In this document: piece after piece, positions 52,301 to 63,914 of the stretch
How positions within the stretch are numbered: position 1 is the stretch's first letter
How the letters are laid out: each line of letters opens with the position of its first letter
From: Tetmemena sp. SeJ-2015
Taxonomy: Eukaryota > Ciliophora > Spirotrichea > Sporadotrichida > Oxytrichidae
Length of the DNA: 64,000 bases
Reading direction: 5' to 3'
NCBI GenBank assembly: GCA_027382625.1
Contig: JAJKFJ010022889.1
Location: 1 to 64,000 of the forward strand
Made by a program: the position numbers and the translations under genes
Notes under the pieces: model-generated
Databases searched by the model: none
Told to the model about the DNA's origin: nothing
The model's input: the letters and a program-made list of their open reading frames with translations, nothing else

Positions 52301-54303
52301 GGCCTCTGAAGACGAGAATGATGTGCTCTCTATTAAGAGAAAAGACATCAAAGCGCATCATCAATATTCATTATCATAATATCTTTAAAGCTTTCGTAAG
52401 AACTTGGGCTTAGTTCTGCCCAAATGGGGAGCACTACATGCCCACAACTGAATTCGCTAATTTCCTAAGAAAGCTGCCACCTCCCCTTGGATACGAAGGA
52501 CAGAAGATTGAAAACGCAAAACTCAATAAGATCATCTTCTGTCTCAACATTAAGAGCCACCTTAGAGACAATGAGGGCAAAGTCTACTTCCCAGAAGTTA
52601 TGTGGACTATATTCCACTCAATCATCGGAAACAACGATGTGCAAGTGCATAGTTGCGAACAAGTAGTCAACATTATGAGAGAACTTAAGCGTAAGTACAA
52701 GAGATACAAAAATATTGTCCTTAGTTTTAACAAGGGACTTGGCAAATATGTCACACCAGACAGCTTGTGCGGAAATAAGTACTACAGAACAGAGATGACA
52801 GTCAGCAAATACATGTGTGCGCTTGCTATTTACAAGAACTGGAAGCGCTACAAGACAATTAGAGAGAGGAGATCGGAACTCCAGAAAAAACAGCAGTCCA
52901 CTGATAACGCTGCTCAAGGCCTCCTCCAGCCATTTAATGACAAAGACTCCTAAAATGGAGTGGATTTATTTGTATTGGGATTTTAAGCACTCTATTATAG
53001 ACCAGATGAAGATATCAGACAACTCTGACAGTCAGCTTCTCAATAATGACCTTAACAATAACATTCAATGAATAACTTCATTCACTAAGATATTTGAAGA
53101 ATGGAAAAATTCGATTGGATCCCTACGCTTGAAGATAGGCTCTTCTGACTTGCAGACAGGTAACTTTGACGGTTTAAGAAAGATGCGTACTCAAAACGAC
53201 AATGAACTTTACAAGTAGCAGTCGAAGAATAAGAACTTGATGGATGTCTCTAATAACAACATAGGAGATAATACCAATAACGACATAAGCAATAACTATA
53301 ACATGCAATCAAGCAGGAGCATAACCAGCAAAGATTACAACAAAAATAAATACTACGGCCAAGAGAGTCCTGAGAGAGATTAAATTCTAGCTCAGAACGC
53401 TAAAGTATAAACTATATTTGTGTAAAGTTGCATAGCCTGGCACCAAGCTGCAAGAAAAATAAAGTAGTGAAGGGAAATCCAATCCAAATAATCAAATATT
53501 CTTGAATCCCAACAACCCATCTTCGTGGGAAAATGGAGACATTTAGGTTTATAAGATTTTAATTTGAAAATTGACGATAGAAACTATCTCAGGAGCTTTG
53601 GTCACGAAGGTCAGTTATTTGTGAGCCAAGCACCAGCCAGCTAGGCTCATATTAATAATTAAGAAGTTGGTGAGGATGCGACCCCTAGTTTATCTGTATT
53701 TTCTTTGATAGTTAGGAGATCGCGATAGCAGCAGAATAGGCTATCGCTAGCTCTTTCAAGACAGAGGAATTCAGCGAAGACATGAGTGACTAGGAGAAAG
53801 ATAACAAGGCTCGCTACTTGGACTTTGCAGGAGAAAATGATGAAGATATGGACATGCAAGATCAAAACGAAAACAGACCACTCATGATTATTGATCTTAT
53901 TTTTTACTCTCAAATGCGAATAAGAAACGAGTGATGATTGACTTCGCTATGATCAAGGGTAGTCTCAACCTAAAAGAGTTTTTAACTGACAAGCCATAGC
54001 AACAAGAGGAAGAGGAAATTAAATAGCCAGATCGTAGAAACTAACAAGGGGAAGAGTCATATGACTCTGAAGACTCTGAAGAGACTGTCAAGAACAACCA
54101 ATAATTCAAGGATCTCAGGAAAAACCAAGTTCTCGAAAAAGCTAGAGTCCTTTAGCAAGAGCAAGTTAAAAACAGCAAGCGCAGGAGGAGACCAAAGTGA
54201 GGCACTCCTATTTTTAGGCCTTTATTATCTAGGAATAATATCCTACAGTATACTATGCAAATATGCAACTTATATTTCAATTACTAAAGGAGTAGTTTCA
54301 AAA
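46352..54303 (+). CDS. Four-domain voltage-gated calcium channel alpha subunit
   Basis: The start is MNKRDDSDSSNDEETYQDC. Four repeats follow, each with an Arg-rich S4 and a pore loop. S4s: AIRVIRILRPLRTINSM (47,200), RVLRAFRLLRIFKIVK (48,620), FLRGFRALRALRPLRMV (50,710), ALRIIRVARLLRMIKA (51,870). Pore loops: ITLEGWSD (47,580), LTGENWNS (48,910), ANGENWPE (51,160), STGENWNG (52,150), giving an EEEE selectivity ring as in CaV channels. After domain IV come a CaV-type segment LRKLPPPLGYEG (52,465) and an IQ-like calmodulin site VSKYMCALAIYKNWKRYKTI (52,810). The C-terminal tail is N/S/Q-rich and its end near 54,300 is approximate. A 32 nt intron at 47102-47133 joins DTWNI to LDFVVVIMGW. Ciliate CaV channels act in the ciliary membrane and control beat reversal; that role is inferred. 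Confidence 0.88.
48981..49275 (+). repeat. Direct repeat: degenerate second copy of the domain II S6 segment
   Basis: The stretch 48981-49085 (encoding MIIFGNIMMLNLFLAILLNF and following) recurs at 49172-49275 with many single-base deletions and a few substitutions, so the second copy does not read through. The downstream copy continues into sequence that could resume the gene. Confidence 0.75.
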
Positions 54304-54641
54304 TAAGATGGAATATAGCAGATTTTAATTCTAGAGGTTTATAAAATTGAAAGGTTTTAAATCATAAAATATAATTTCACCAAAAGAATAAAAATCTTTC
54401 TTTTATTCTTGCTTTTCATTAACTAAAGTATAATTAATTTATGATTGAATTCTATTAAAGTCTACATTACTTTCTAATTTAATGGATAATCAGGTTAGAA
54501 GACTTAGAAACTCAAAACTCATTATTTGCAATTTAATTGGTTTAATGTTCTTCTTTATCATTCCAAGAAGCTTCTATCTTTTTAAAAGATAATTAAATTT
54601 ATAAAATAACACAAAACTACAACTCATTGCAGAGATATCGA
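54304..54641. other. Intergenic spacer
   Basis: A+T-rich spacer between the channel tail and the phosphatase gene; open frames here continue from the channel without recognisable content. Confidence 0.4.
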
Positions 54642-55820
54642 ATGGAAAAACAGTACTTGAAAGTTAGTAACGCCTCTCCCCAAGAAGAGTTATCCTTATC
54701 GAGAAAGAGTTCTAGTAACTCGTCTGGCTCTGTAGAACCATAGCCAAGGCCTAGTCCAAATGTAACTCTATTTTAAATGCTCTTACCACTTTAGAAAGTA
54801 GGAAATAAAAATCGTTGCGAACTTTTTTACATAAGACATGGCGAGCGAGCTGACAAGCACCCCTAAAATAGTACTCTCAAGCCAGAGTTTATAGACGATG
54901 CTCATTTGACTACAATCGGGGAATAGCAAGCCACAGAGACTGGAAAATTTCTTGCCTCCTATGTCTTGAGTTAGGAGTCAGTTAAAAATCCTTACTCATG
55001 CCTCGCAGCTAAATCGGTTACAGAACTTGTTGTGCTTATAGATTTATTTTGAAAGTCAGTTTGATGAAATACTGATAGAGACAAGTCCTTTTCTGCGATG
55101 CATGCAGACTGCGGCTTTGATAGCCAAGGAATTAGGTGTGAAGAAAATTATGGTGTCCTACAATCATAGAGAGATTATGCATCCTAGCTGCTTTTCGGGA
55201 AAGGATCCCCTTCCAAAGCTTTTGTACGCCAATAATGATAAAGAAGTACTCAGAGAGAAATACTTATTCGGGATAGATTATGAGGAAACCTTGGAGTCAG
55301 AGACAATTTTCCAGGATCTGCAACTAGAAAGATCTGAAATTAAAGTCTTTATTTTATTGTCAACTTAAATTTATGACATATTCTATCCTGAATATGAAGA
55401 TTAGTGCGCTGAAAGGGTCTAGGGGCAGATTGATAAGTTTTGCGATGAAAGTAAAGGGAAGAGCGTTATGAAACTAATAGTCTCTCACTTTCATCCGGTA
55501 TGGCTGTGCTCTTAAATGAATGGAGGGAGGCAGAATATGATGAGCTTATTGCTGCATGAGTGGACTATCAGTCATCAATTCAAAAGTAGATTTTTTATTT
55601 TAACTTTAAGTAAAGAAGCTAATCCTTGATTGCAGCGATTAATATTTTATTAACATGTAAAAACCAAGCATTGATTGGAAAATGGTGTGATAATAAAGCA
55701 AGAATGCTTATCAGATGTTTCAAATTTTAAAATGACACTTTTAAATATAGGACTGAGGTAGCCTTTTTAATTTAAACTCTTCCTTTATAAGTCATTTGGA
55801 ATCATTTTTACTGTGTATGA
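54642..55820 (+). CDS. Histidine phosphatase superfamily protein (clade 1)
   Basis: After a Ser-rich N-terminus (SRKSSSNSSGSVEPQPRPSP) the frame gives CELFYIRHGERADKHP, the RHG motif whose His is phosphorylated in catalysis. ETSPFLRCMQTAALIAKELG (55,080-55,140) is the second conserved element with its Arg. LIVSHFHPVWLCS (55,470-55,520) carries the distal catalytic His. These come in family order. The C-terminus reads NQALIGKWCDNKARML, and TGA is at 55818-55820. Frame changes near 55,030 and 55,560-55,630 imply two IESs or introns. RHGERxD places it nearer the UBASH3/TFIIIC tau-55 type than metabolic mutases; substrate unknown. Confidence 0.8.
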
Positions 55821-55950
55821 TAATTGAACAACTTTAGAGAGATTTATAACTTAGAATATGTCGGGAAAGAATAATAGATATGTGAGACACTATAGCAGCA
55901 AGTTTGATCTTATTAACTACTGATTAACATAAATAATTATAATACTAAAG

Positions 55951-58900
55951 ATGAACTAGAGAATATCCTATCTCATCACTCTACTTGCTCTGCTGGGTCT
56001 ATCCTCGGCAGAAATGCATCTCAAGAACTAAAATATCGGAAGAAGAGTAAACTACAAGGCAAGACCTACTGGCTTGCAGCAAATTCTGACTCAGAGAGGA
56101 GGGCTACCTGACACTTAAGAGCCAGGAATGGTACATATAGTCCCTCACTCTTTCAACCTCGATTTCCTGAAGAGAGTCAATGAGTACTTCCCAGAGAGAA
56201 AGGAAGAGCTGATGCAAACTCATTTCGACAGAGTGTTTGACTCAGTATTTTCAGCTCTCTCTCAAAATGTGGCTTCTCGTACTTTCTGTCACTATGAGGT
56301 GAGATACTTCTCCAACTGGTATCTCAGACAAACTGATGAAGTCAAGGAATAGGTGAAAGTATTGGTCAGTGGTGGAAACTTTGAATTCGTAAATGGAGTC
56401 TGGGAAGGAGAATTCGACTCTGTGTGTCCTCACTACTCTGACATCATCCTCAACATCTAGAAAGGCCACAGATGGCTGAGCGAACAATTTGAGATCTTCC
56501 CTAGAACTGCTTGGAACTTGGATCCATTCGGCCACTCTGATGCAGCTGCTAGACTTTACGCTGAGAGTGGTATCGAAGCCATGTTCTTGAGATATGTTGA
56601 CCCAGAGGACAGAGAGAACAGAATGAGGAATCAAGGAATGTAATGGGTGTGGCGTCCTAACTATGAGCACATCGGAAGAAGGGCAGAGGTCTTCACTCAT
56701 CTAGTCTATGATTTTGAAGTATCTCCTTTCGATCTTGTTCTGGACTCCCATCAGAAGCAAGTACCAGATGAAAGGCCATCTGACAAAAACAAGACAAACA
56801 ACAACTTCTTATAATTGTTAACTCTGGCAATAGCAACTCTACCAATTAGACAAGTAATACTTCTTCTTCGATTAGACTGCAAGAACAAAAGAGTATTTTC
56901 GATGTTAAAGGACTTAGAGAATTCAAATATTGTATTTGAGAATACATCAAAGAAGTGCAAAGACATTATATTGGAAAGCACATATAGATAAATCATAGCT
57001 AATCTAAATGGGATTATTCGAATGCTTTAAATAGTGTTGAGCTTTTTTCATTTAAAAGACTATAGTAATGTTTGTGGGAGCACATGAAAACTTTGAGGAT
57101 GCAGAGAGCTTCTACTTTGAATATCTATTTGTTTTACGACATGGCAGATGAATTGATCGACGATTTCAATAACGCCACTCCTCAAGATAGTAACTAGACC
57201 AAGATATATATGTCTACCTTAGACTACTATGACTAGCTAGTGCATGCACACAACTATGAATTCCCTTCTGGCTATTCAGACATGGTCCCTATCTCTGATG
57301 ATGGAAAACGCTATTTCAACGGTCTATTCTAATATTAACATTAAGCTTTTATTTATAGTAATTAAGCTAAACTATACGTTTAAGTGCTTGCTTATTTAAT
57401 TATTCACCTCTAGACCAGACTTCAAGCAATTTGCAAGAAGTTCTTCTCAAGACCTGCACGCAAGCAACAAACTTTATGCGATGAAGGCTTTGCAAGCTCA
57501 GTTCTCGAATGACACTGACTATCAGACTTTATACCAATAGTTATTTATTATTTTGAGACTCTAATTGATCATTCAAATAGATTCTAAGAGGTAGTATCTG
57601 AGGCCCAAGCTCAGATTTAATCAGTGGCTTAGGAAGAGATAAAAGAGTGTTTAAATTCTCAGATAAGCTTTAAGATGCAGTTGATGACAACAACAATCTT
57701 ACCAGCAGAATCATAAATGAGGCAGCCAGAAAATTGCAGGCATCAAAATTGCTGACAAGACCAAGTGGTCATGGTGCACAAGACAATCGACTCATTAAAA
57801 TTATTAGTTCACTATCTTAATTGGAAATTAGATTTAAAGTAGCTTACATGGATTGCCCAATTGGAAGAGCAGCTACTTCTGATGATCTGAACATGGTAGT
57901 TGCCTATTAAAACCATAGCTTAACCAGTTAAGCCGATACTAGATAGAGTTCCTCAGAAATTCTCTGTCCGTAGTTTAATCAGACTTCTGTAAGACTTTGA
58001 GGATGCAGAGCAAATGTGATCTGCGATTATTTGCATTCCTAATATTTTACTTTACTTTTAGATTTAAAGTAGCTTACATGGATTGCCCTATTGGAAGAGC
58101 AGCTACTTCTGATGATCTGAACATGGTAGTTGCCATTTATAACCCAAGCTTGAAGCCAGTTAATCATACTAAGATAGCAGTTCCTCATGGGCAATTCTCT
58201 GTCCGTAGCTTTAATCAGACTTCATAGGACTTTGAAGATGCAGAGGCAAATGTGATCTGCGATATAATGGCCAACGGCAAGAATGATTGTTGGTTATATG
58301 TGAGGTACCTTATTGATGGGCAATAGATTGGATTCGTTCAACTTCAGTTCAATATCACAGCCAACCTTTGCTCAAGCGTCTAAACTAATGGAACCTTCAA
58401 GATAGAAAACACCTAAATCTTTTTATATTTTATCTCATCATTTAAATGGGAGTTATTTACCAGTATCTCTAATTCAGAGGTAAAGACGAAGAATATGGAG
58501 CTCTCTTCACTCTCTAGAAGAAGAATTAAATAAGCAGCTACCATTTTGGATTCGATCTTCGCTACTATCCTTCCTATTAGGGCTTAGAGGGCTCAAGATC
58601 TGGTGCTGCAATCTTCAGACCTGCAACTAACGTCTCATTCAGATACAGTTAGCTATCTTACTGGTATTACCAGATAGGCTCAGTTGTTTCCCAAATTACT
58701 CTTGAATACGTCAATAACAAAACTCAAGAAACCGCTACTGTGAGAGTCAGAATTATATTCTAAATCTTTATTTATGCGAATTTATCCATATGAAACTATG
58801 ACTGAGTGGGATGTAGAAGTTGATGAGATTCCAGTTGGTGAATACGGAAAAGAAGTGACAGTCAATTTCAGACCTCAAGAAATCCACAACTTTGAAGCAT

Positions 58901-60069
58901 TCTTCACAGACACGAATGGCCTTTAAATGGAGATGATTTATTATAGCAATGGAATTATTGATACTAAATTAATTTATTGTAGATGAGATTCTTAAATTTC
59001 AGACCTCAGTGGTTCTCAAGAATTAATCACACTCATAATAACGTATCTCTAAACTATTTCCCTGTCACAAGCTCTGTATGCGTTAGAGATTTCTTCTACT
59101 CAATATATTGAATTGTATAGTTATTTTTCAAAGGCCCAAATGACTATCATGACCTCTAGATCCTAGGGCGCATCCGTGATCTTCAACTCTTCAGTTGAGC
59201 TTATGCACGCCCGTAGACTATACTATGACGACAAATACTCAGTAGGAGTTATCTTGAACAGTTCCTTGCCTGTACAATCAACCTACTATCTTCAATTCTT
59301 CGACAGAGGTGTTGAGGAAAGTCATCAGAGAAGTCATCAAATCATGATTGATACCCCTCCTCAGTACTATTTCTCATTTGACTGGACTCAAGACAAGTCT
59401 TTGATCGCTTAAAGTGGTCAGCCTTTAGTATCAGCAGCTGAGCTTAAGGCACTAGGAATGCCTTCAATAGCTAAGATTGAGCATTTCCCAGTTGACAAAA
59501 ATACTATCCTAGTTAGACTTGAGAATCAAGATGACCAGTTCTCACATTAACTCATTCCAGACCCTAAAACTATCCCTCAGGTCAAGATCCAAGAACTTGC
59601 AAAGTTACTTCTTGCTAAAGCTAATAACGGCCAACTTCCCGATAACTTCTCTCTTAACGTTACTGAAATGACTATCAGCGGCAACGATGATGCAGTTTCA
59701 ACTAGCTGGGATAAAGCCAAATTTAGACTTTAAAAATCAGGTTTATTACTTTAAAGTATTGAGATTAAAAATAATTGAATGGAATACATTTGATAGCGAT
59801 AATATTGATGAGTCAAAGTATCCAATAGATAACACTTCGTAAGGCACTATCTCTCTGGAGTACAGTAGAATTAGGACTTTTAAGTTTGAATATGACTAAA
59901 CTTAATCCAATATTTCTTATCACTTTTTCTTGGCAAAGTATAATATCATTTTATCAATTCGTAATTTTATGTTGTTCCTCAAGATTAAAGTTCTACAGAT
60001 ACTTCTGATGATACAACAAAAGACTAGACCAAAACCGATGACACAACAACTTTACTGGCTTTCCAGTGA
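55951..60069 (+). CDS. GH38 alpha-mannosidase-like protein, lysosomal type, altered zinc site
   Basis: MNQRISYLITLLALLGLSSA is a signal peptide. The GH38 catalytic region follows: MVHIVPHSFNLDFLKRVNEY (56,128), YFSNWYLRQTDEVKEQVKVL, FEFVNGVWEGEFDS, and TAWNLDPFGHSDAAARLYAE (56,510-56,570), with the nucleophile Asp in DPFGHS. Later landmarks are HNYEFPSGYSDMVPISDDGK (57,250), TRPDFKQFARSSSQDLHASN (57,410), MDCPIGRAATSDDLNMVVAI (58,080) and IEHFPVDKNTILVRLENQDD (59,480), in the order of lysosomal alpha-mannosidases. The Asp/Thr/Gln-rich end stops at TGA 60067-60069. In the zinc motif HSHxD the second His and the Asp are replaced (HSFNL), so two ligands appear lost. Several IESs break the frame, and a decayed duplicate of one segment sits at 57,830-58,030. 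Confidence 0.85.
57830..58265 (+). repeat. Direct repeat: decayed copy of a mannosidase segment next to the intact one
   Basis: The segment 58060-58265 (agatttaaagtagcttacat onward, reading VAYMDCPIGRAATSDDLNMV) recurs at 57830-58030. The upstream copy is about 85-90% alike by eye but carries many one- and two-base deletions and cannot encode the protein beyond its first third. Confidence 0.85.
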
Positions 60070-60164
60070 GCTCTCTCATGAGCCGGAATTTATTGGATTA
60101 TGAATTTCAGCCTAATCTATCTTTTAAATTTGAAAAAGAATAGTTTCTACTTAAAATTGCTCTT

Positions 60165-61682
60165 TCATTTCAATAAATAAAAGCAGATGTATTCAAATTT
60201 GAGGAGAATATCGAGTATTTTACATTAAATATTTGCACAATCGATATTTGCTAAGAGGGTGCTGATCAGTCGAGATATTAGGAGAGAGAGTAGGAAAACT
60301 ATTCGTAGAGAACAAATACTATAGCGTAGTGAGGCAGAATAAATATTAATAATTCTAAGTAAGTTTGTTGCAAAGCCATGGTAAAATGCTCGAACTCCCT
60401 CCCTTTACAGCGTTTATAGAAGCACTACTCTTAATTTATTGCTGTTCTATTCCGCTGCTCTCGAGTCCTGCTAACGAGCTCTTAGCACTTCGTGAGGATA
60501 AGTTAACGAGCTAGAATTAAATAGGCTTTTACAATATTTAAGAACAAAACTTAGAGAGGATGGCGCTCAAGAAAACATAGCGACTACTTAGTTTATCGTC
60601 ATTAGGCTGAAAGCTGTTCTTGAAGAAAATCTTCAAGTGCTCGTAAAGTGGAAAATAGATCAGTGCATGGGTTATTCCCAGAATAGAGGCTGTTAGTCCC
60701 GAGAATAAAGCTTTAGTCTCCCTCCTATACATCATTTTGCTTCATCAATAAATATGCTTACTTAAGCTCTTATCTTCTTCATTGTATAGAATAAAGTCAA
60801 ATTATTTTTATATAATTTTTACCTTAGTTAGTTTGAAATTCTTTACTAAAACAACATAGCTTAAAATCTTTAAGAAAGTTCTATATCGTTTTGTAAGTCT
60901 TAAAATAAAGACTTAATAACTTTTTAACCCTTGTTGTAATGATCTTGCGTATGGTTTCTGAAAATCTCTGCTTGCATTCTTGTTCGCACTAGCCAAAATG
61001 GATTGGTGACTATGTTGCAGAATAAGCCGCTTATTCCCGCAGAAACAGAGTACAGTTTGAACGAATTCTCTTGCCATCCATATGTGTCTTAGAAGTGGTT
61101 CTTAGTTTTTTCATAGAGTGGAAAGTAAATAGTGTGAAAGAGAGGGATACAGAATACTGACACTGTGTAACCTACACGCAAGAGATTAATTACAATTATT
61201 AGTCGTCATTACTTCCAGAACAGGTCTCAAAATATTATCTAACTTACCTCTGTATAGCCCTCTCGGCCCTTCATCTTTTATTATCTTTAGCAAGGATAGT
61301 ATGTTGTAGTGCTGTATTTACATCTGACCCTAAAGAATTTTTTATGAGAATCAAGCTAAGCATAATTTCAATGCCTTTCAAATAAAATGAGACTAGTGCT
61401 TACCTGAATATATTTTTAAAAAATTAAAATTTGCATTCTGGTTTTCAGTACCTCGAGTGGAAAACAGGCAGTCACAGAAATAATACTCGCCCAATTGCTT
61501 GATAAGAATCTAACTTTCGACGATATCTGTTTCTTATGGTGTTATTACGAGCTCAGAGCCAACGCATTCGAACTTAAATAAACATTTTAAGATCTGGATT
61601 ATTCTGAGTTAAATTTGGATGGTAGCTGAGTTGTATTAACTAAAGTATTATTGTTTTTATTATCGCTAGCTTCGCCTTTCAT
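60165..61682 (-). CDS. Mitochondrial carrier (SLC25), pyrimidine-nucleotide-carrier-like
   Basis: The start MKGEASDNKNNNTLVNTTQL leads into the first carrier repeat with PLEVLKTRMQ. A 113 bp IES (61320-61432) and a 76 nt GT-AG intron (61172-61247) interrupt the gene; the intron joins LYRG to YTVSVFCIPLFHTIYFPLYE. The second repeat has TNPFWLVRTRMQAEIFRNH and SGLTASILGITHALIYFPLY, the third LTYPHEVLRARQQDSRAAEQ and GVRAFYHGFATNLLR. These are the PX(D/E)XX(K/R) signatures of all three repeats; PFWLVRTRM is the PxWxxxTR form seen in RIM2/SLC25A33-36 carriers, so transport of pyrimidine nucleotides across the inner mitochondrial membrane is the best guess. The last helix near 60,170-60,340 is not recognisable, so an IES may hide the true end. 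Confidence 0.88.
61320..61432. other. IES in SLC25 gene, 113 bp, pointer ATTT
   Basis: ATTT at 61316-61319 repeats at 61429-61432 (AAAT on the coding strand). Excision joins LKTRMQ to IQHYNILSLLKIIKDEG in frame. Confidence 0.75.
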
Positions 61683-61888
61683 TATTCTATGTCTCGAATT
61701 ATAATTTGAAATAATTATTAAAGCCGCTTATTGCAAAGTTAATTCTTATACAGAAATAAGTAACACTTTAAAAAGCAATGTCATTTAAGATTTAAAATGC
61801 ATCTTCATCATGAGATTAAATAGATATTACTTTAAAATATTTTAATTAGAATCTGCTGTAGATTTGTTTATAATAAAATAGACTATTG

Positions 61889-62760
61889 ATGGAAGACTCG
61901 GCTAGTTAGGCCAAATTCAAGCCAATAAAGATCGTGGTGATAGGCGATGGAGGAGTTGGAAAAACTTCGCTCATTAAATGGTAGGCATAAGAGATTTACA
62001 AAAGCAGTTTATTTGTGCTTTGAAGATAAATCTATGGAGTGCTAATCTTGACTATAGTTATATCCATGATCAGTTCCCAGAAGAGCATGTGCCAACTGTT
62101 TTAGACTGCTACAGAACAGAGGTTCATTTAGATAACAGACCCCTGACTCTTCAAATATGGTACGTTAAGTCTTTTCATGTTCTTAACTTCATATCTTGAG
62201 TTGAATTAGTTAGAGTTTTAACATATTTGAATTAGGGATTCTGCAGGACAGGATGACTACAGTAGACTCAGACCTTTGGGATATGCTGACGCAGATGTTT
62301 TCTTGCTTTGCTATTCAGTGGCAGATAGAGACTCATTTAAAAACATAGAACAGAAATGGATACCTGAGCTGAGAAACTCAGCACCCTCAGTTCCAATCAT
62401 TATAGTTGGAACTAAACTAGATTTAAGAAGTGGAACTGCTAACTAGTCACAAGGAAATAATTTAAAATCATTATTGCATACATAATTGCTTTTAAGTAGT
62501 ATCAACAAGTGAGGGAGTAGCAACACAGAACAAGCACTCCTTCTTCGCACACGTAGAGTGCTCATCCAAAATTCTTAGCAATTACAAAGCCTCGTTTGAT
62601 AAGGCCATCATAGCAGTCATGAAACACAGAGACAAGAGTACTCAAAAATTAAGAAGAAGAAAAGATTATGCAACATCTTTTGAAAGAATTGCAGACAATA
62701 TGAAGTTTCAATAAAACCTTACTTAAGTTATACATTAACTATCAAAGTCTTCTTAAATTG
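61889..62760 (+). CDS. Rho/Rac-family small GTPase
   Basis: The P-loop is [12 protein letters not shown]. Intron 61981-62057 (GTAGGC...CTATAG) joins it to [17 protein letters not shown], whose Thr is the switch I residue. Intron 62160-62235 (GTACGT...ATTAG) joins LQIW to [20 protein letters not shown], the switch II region with Gln. VGTKLDLR is the guanine-specificity motif, and [17 protein letters not shown] carries the G5 motif. IES 62454-62496 lies between. The Rho-type pattern DxxGQ..Y..LRPL.Y supports Rho/Rac rather than Rab or Ras. A basic C-terminus ([15 protein letters not shown]) follows; no CAAX box is reached, and no TGA occurs in this frame before the next gene, so the 3' end is approximate. 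Confidence 0.9.
62454..62496. other. IES in Rho GTPase gene, 43 bp, pointer AAG
   Basis: AAG at 62451-62453 repeats at 62494-62496. Excision gives [17 protein letters not shown] in one frame, where the raw frame runs into TGA. Confidence 0.75.
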
Positions 62761-62799
62761 GCGAGTACTCCAAATAAATATCTATCTAAATTAAATACT

Positions 62800-63862
62800 T
62801 CAGCTTTCTTAATCATATAGCTAAGCATTCTATATTTCATAGAATTCTTCATCCCCCTCTAATTCATATTCCTGTCCTCCATCCTCTTCATATTGATCCT
62901 CATAGTTCAACTATTCTCCTTGAAAATTATTTTCCTGCTCTTCAAACTATTATCCAGAAATATTTTATTCTTCGCCATAAATTTGGGCAGATTCTTCGAC
63001 GATTTCATTACTTCCTCTATGTTATTATGCTGCAAACTCATCCCCCAAGTATTTATAAATATAAGTCATAATACACTTAGTTTAGATCCCCTCTCTGGTA
63101 AGGGTTTATCATGTTGTTCTGTCCATTCATTTGCTGTTGCATCAAAAGTTGCTAGTGATATTCCTCTTACTCTAGCATAAGTTACCTTTACTCAGTATCT
63201 ACTCTTTCATTGTGAACTAATTTATTCTGATATCCCTCAACATTATTAAATTAGGCAAAGAGCTAAACATTGGAATCCCTATTGTTGAGATCATTGTCAA
63301 AGTTATTTGTGTCTTGATTATCTGAGTTCAGGTATTCTTACTGGTTGCTTTGATTTATAAAATAATTTTCCACTCTAACTCTATTATTCTTCTTGCTAGC
63401 TTTTCTCTTTTTGGCTTTGTTCTTGGGGTTAGAATAAATATTATCTCTCGCCTCCTTTTGTTGCTATACTCTCATTAGAAGTTGCTGACTGACGATACTT
63501 CCTTAATTAGAGAGAGATTTCTTAGTTTTCTTATTTGCGGAAGCATGGCTCTTAGAGTTATTTCTAAATGACACATCCTTGCTCTGTTGCTATCCTATAG
63601 AAGCCTTATTTTCTCTCCTTTGCTTTATTGGAGATAAAGACACTGCTTTTTAAAACATAAATAAGTGATGAGCTTAGCCATTAACTTTGAAGCTGTTGGG
63701 AGATTTTGAAGCTGCAGAATTCATTTTTGAGGGAAGCTGAAGAGATCCTGAGACAGATTAATTTGCAAACTGCTATTGAATGATAAAGGCTTGCTGCATA
63801 TTCACTGTCACATTTATGTTATTGTTCCCATTTGAGGAACTTTGAAATTACCATGATAACAT
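62800..63862 (-). CDS. Asn/Gln/Ser-rich protein with acidic C-terminus (unknown function)
   Basis: An almost unbroken frame runs from ATG 63862 (MLSWQFQSSSNGNNNINVTV) with many TAA/TAG Gln codons. It includes a basic cluster SNPKNKAKKRKASKKNNRVR (63,400), which could be a nuclear localisation signal, and a Q-rich helix LMLEQEEYHQQLLMQQQMNG. IES 63042-63069 then leads to an acidic end, EEDGGQEYELEGDEEFYE, and TGA at 62800. No domain is recognised. It converges with the GTPase gene. Confidence 0.75.
63042..63069. other. IES in Asn/Gln-rich gene, 28 bp, pointer TCAT
   Basis: TCAT at 63038-63041 repeats at 63066-63069. Excision joins LNQVYY to EFAAQQHRGSNEIVEE; without it a TGA follows at once. 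Confidence 0.8.
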
Positions 63863-63914
63863 TATGAATTTAGTAATTGCAATAATTTCAAAGTTAAAGT
63901 AATATTTAAATAAA

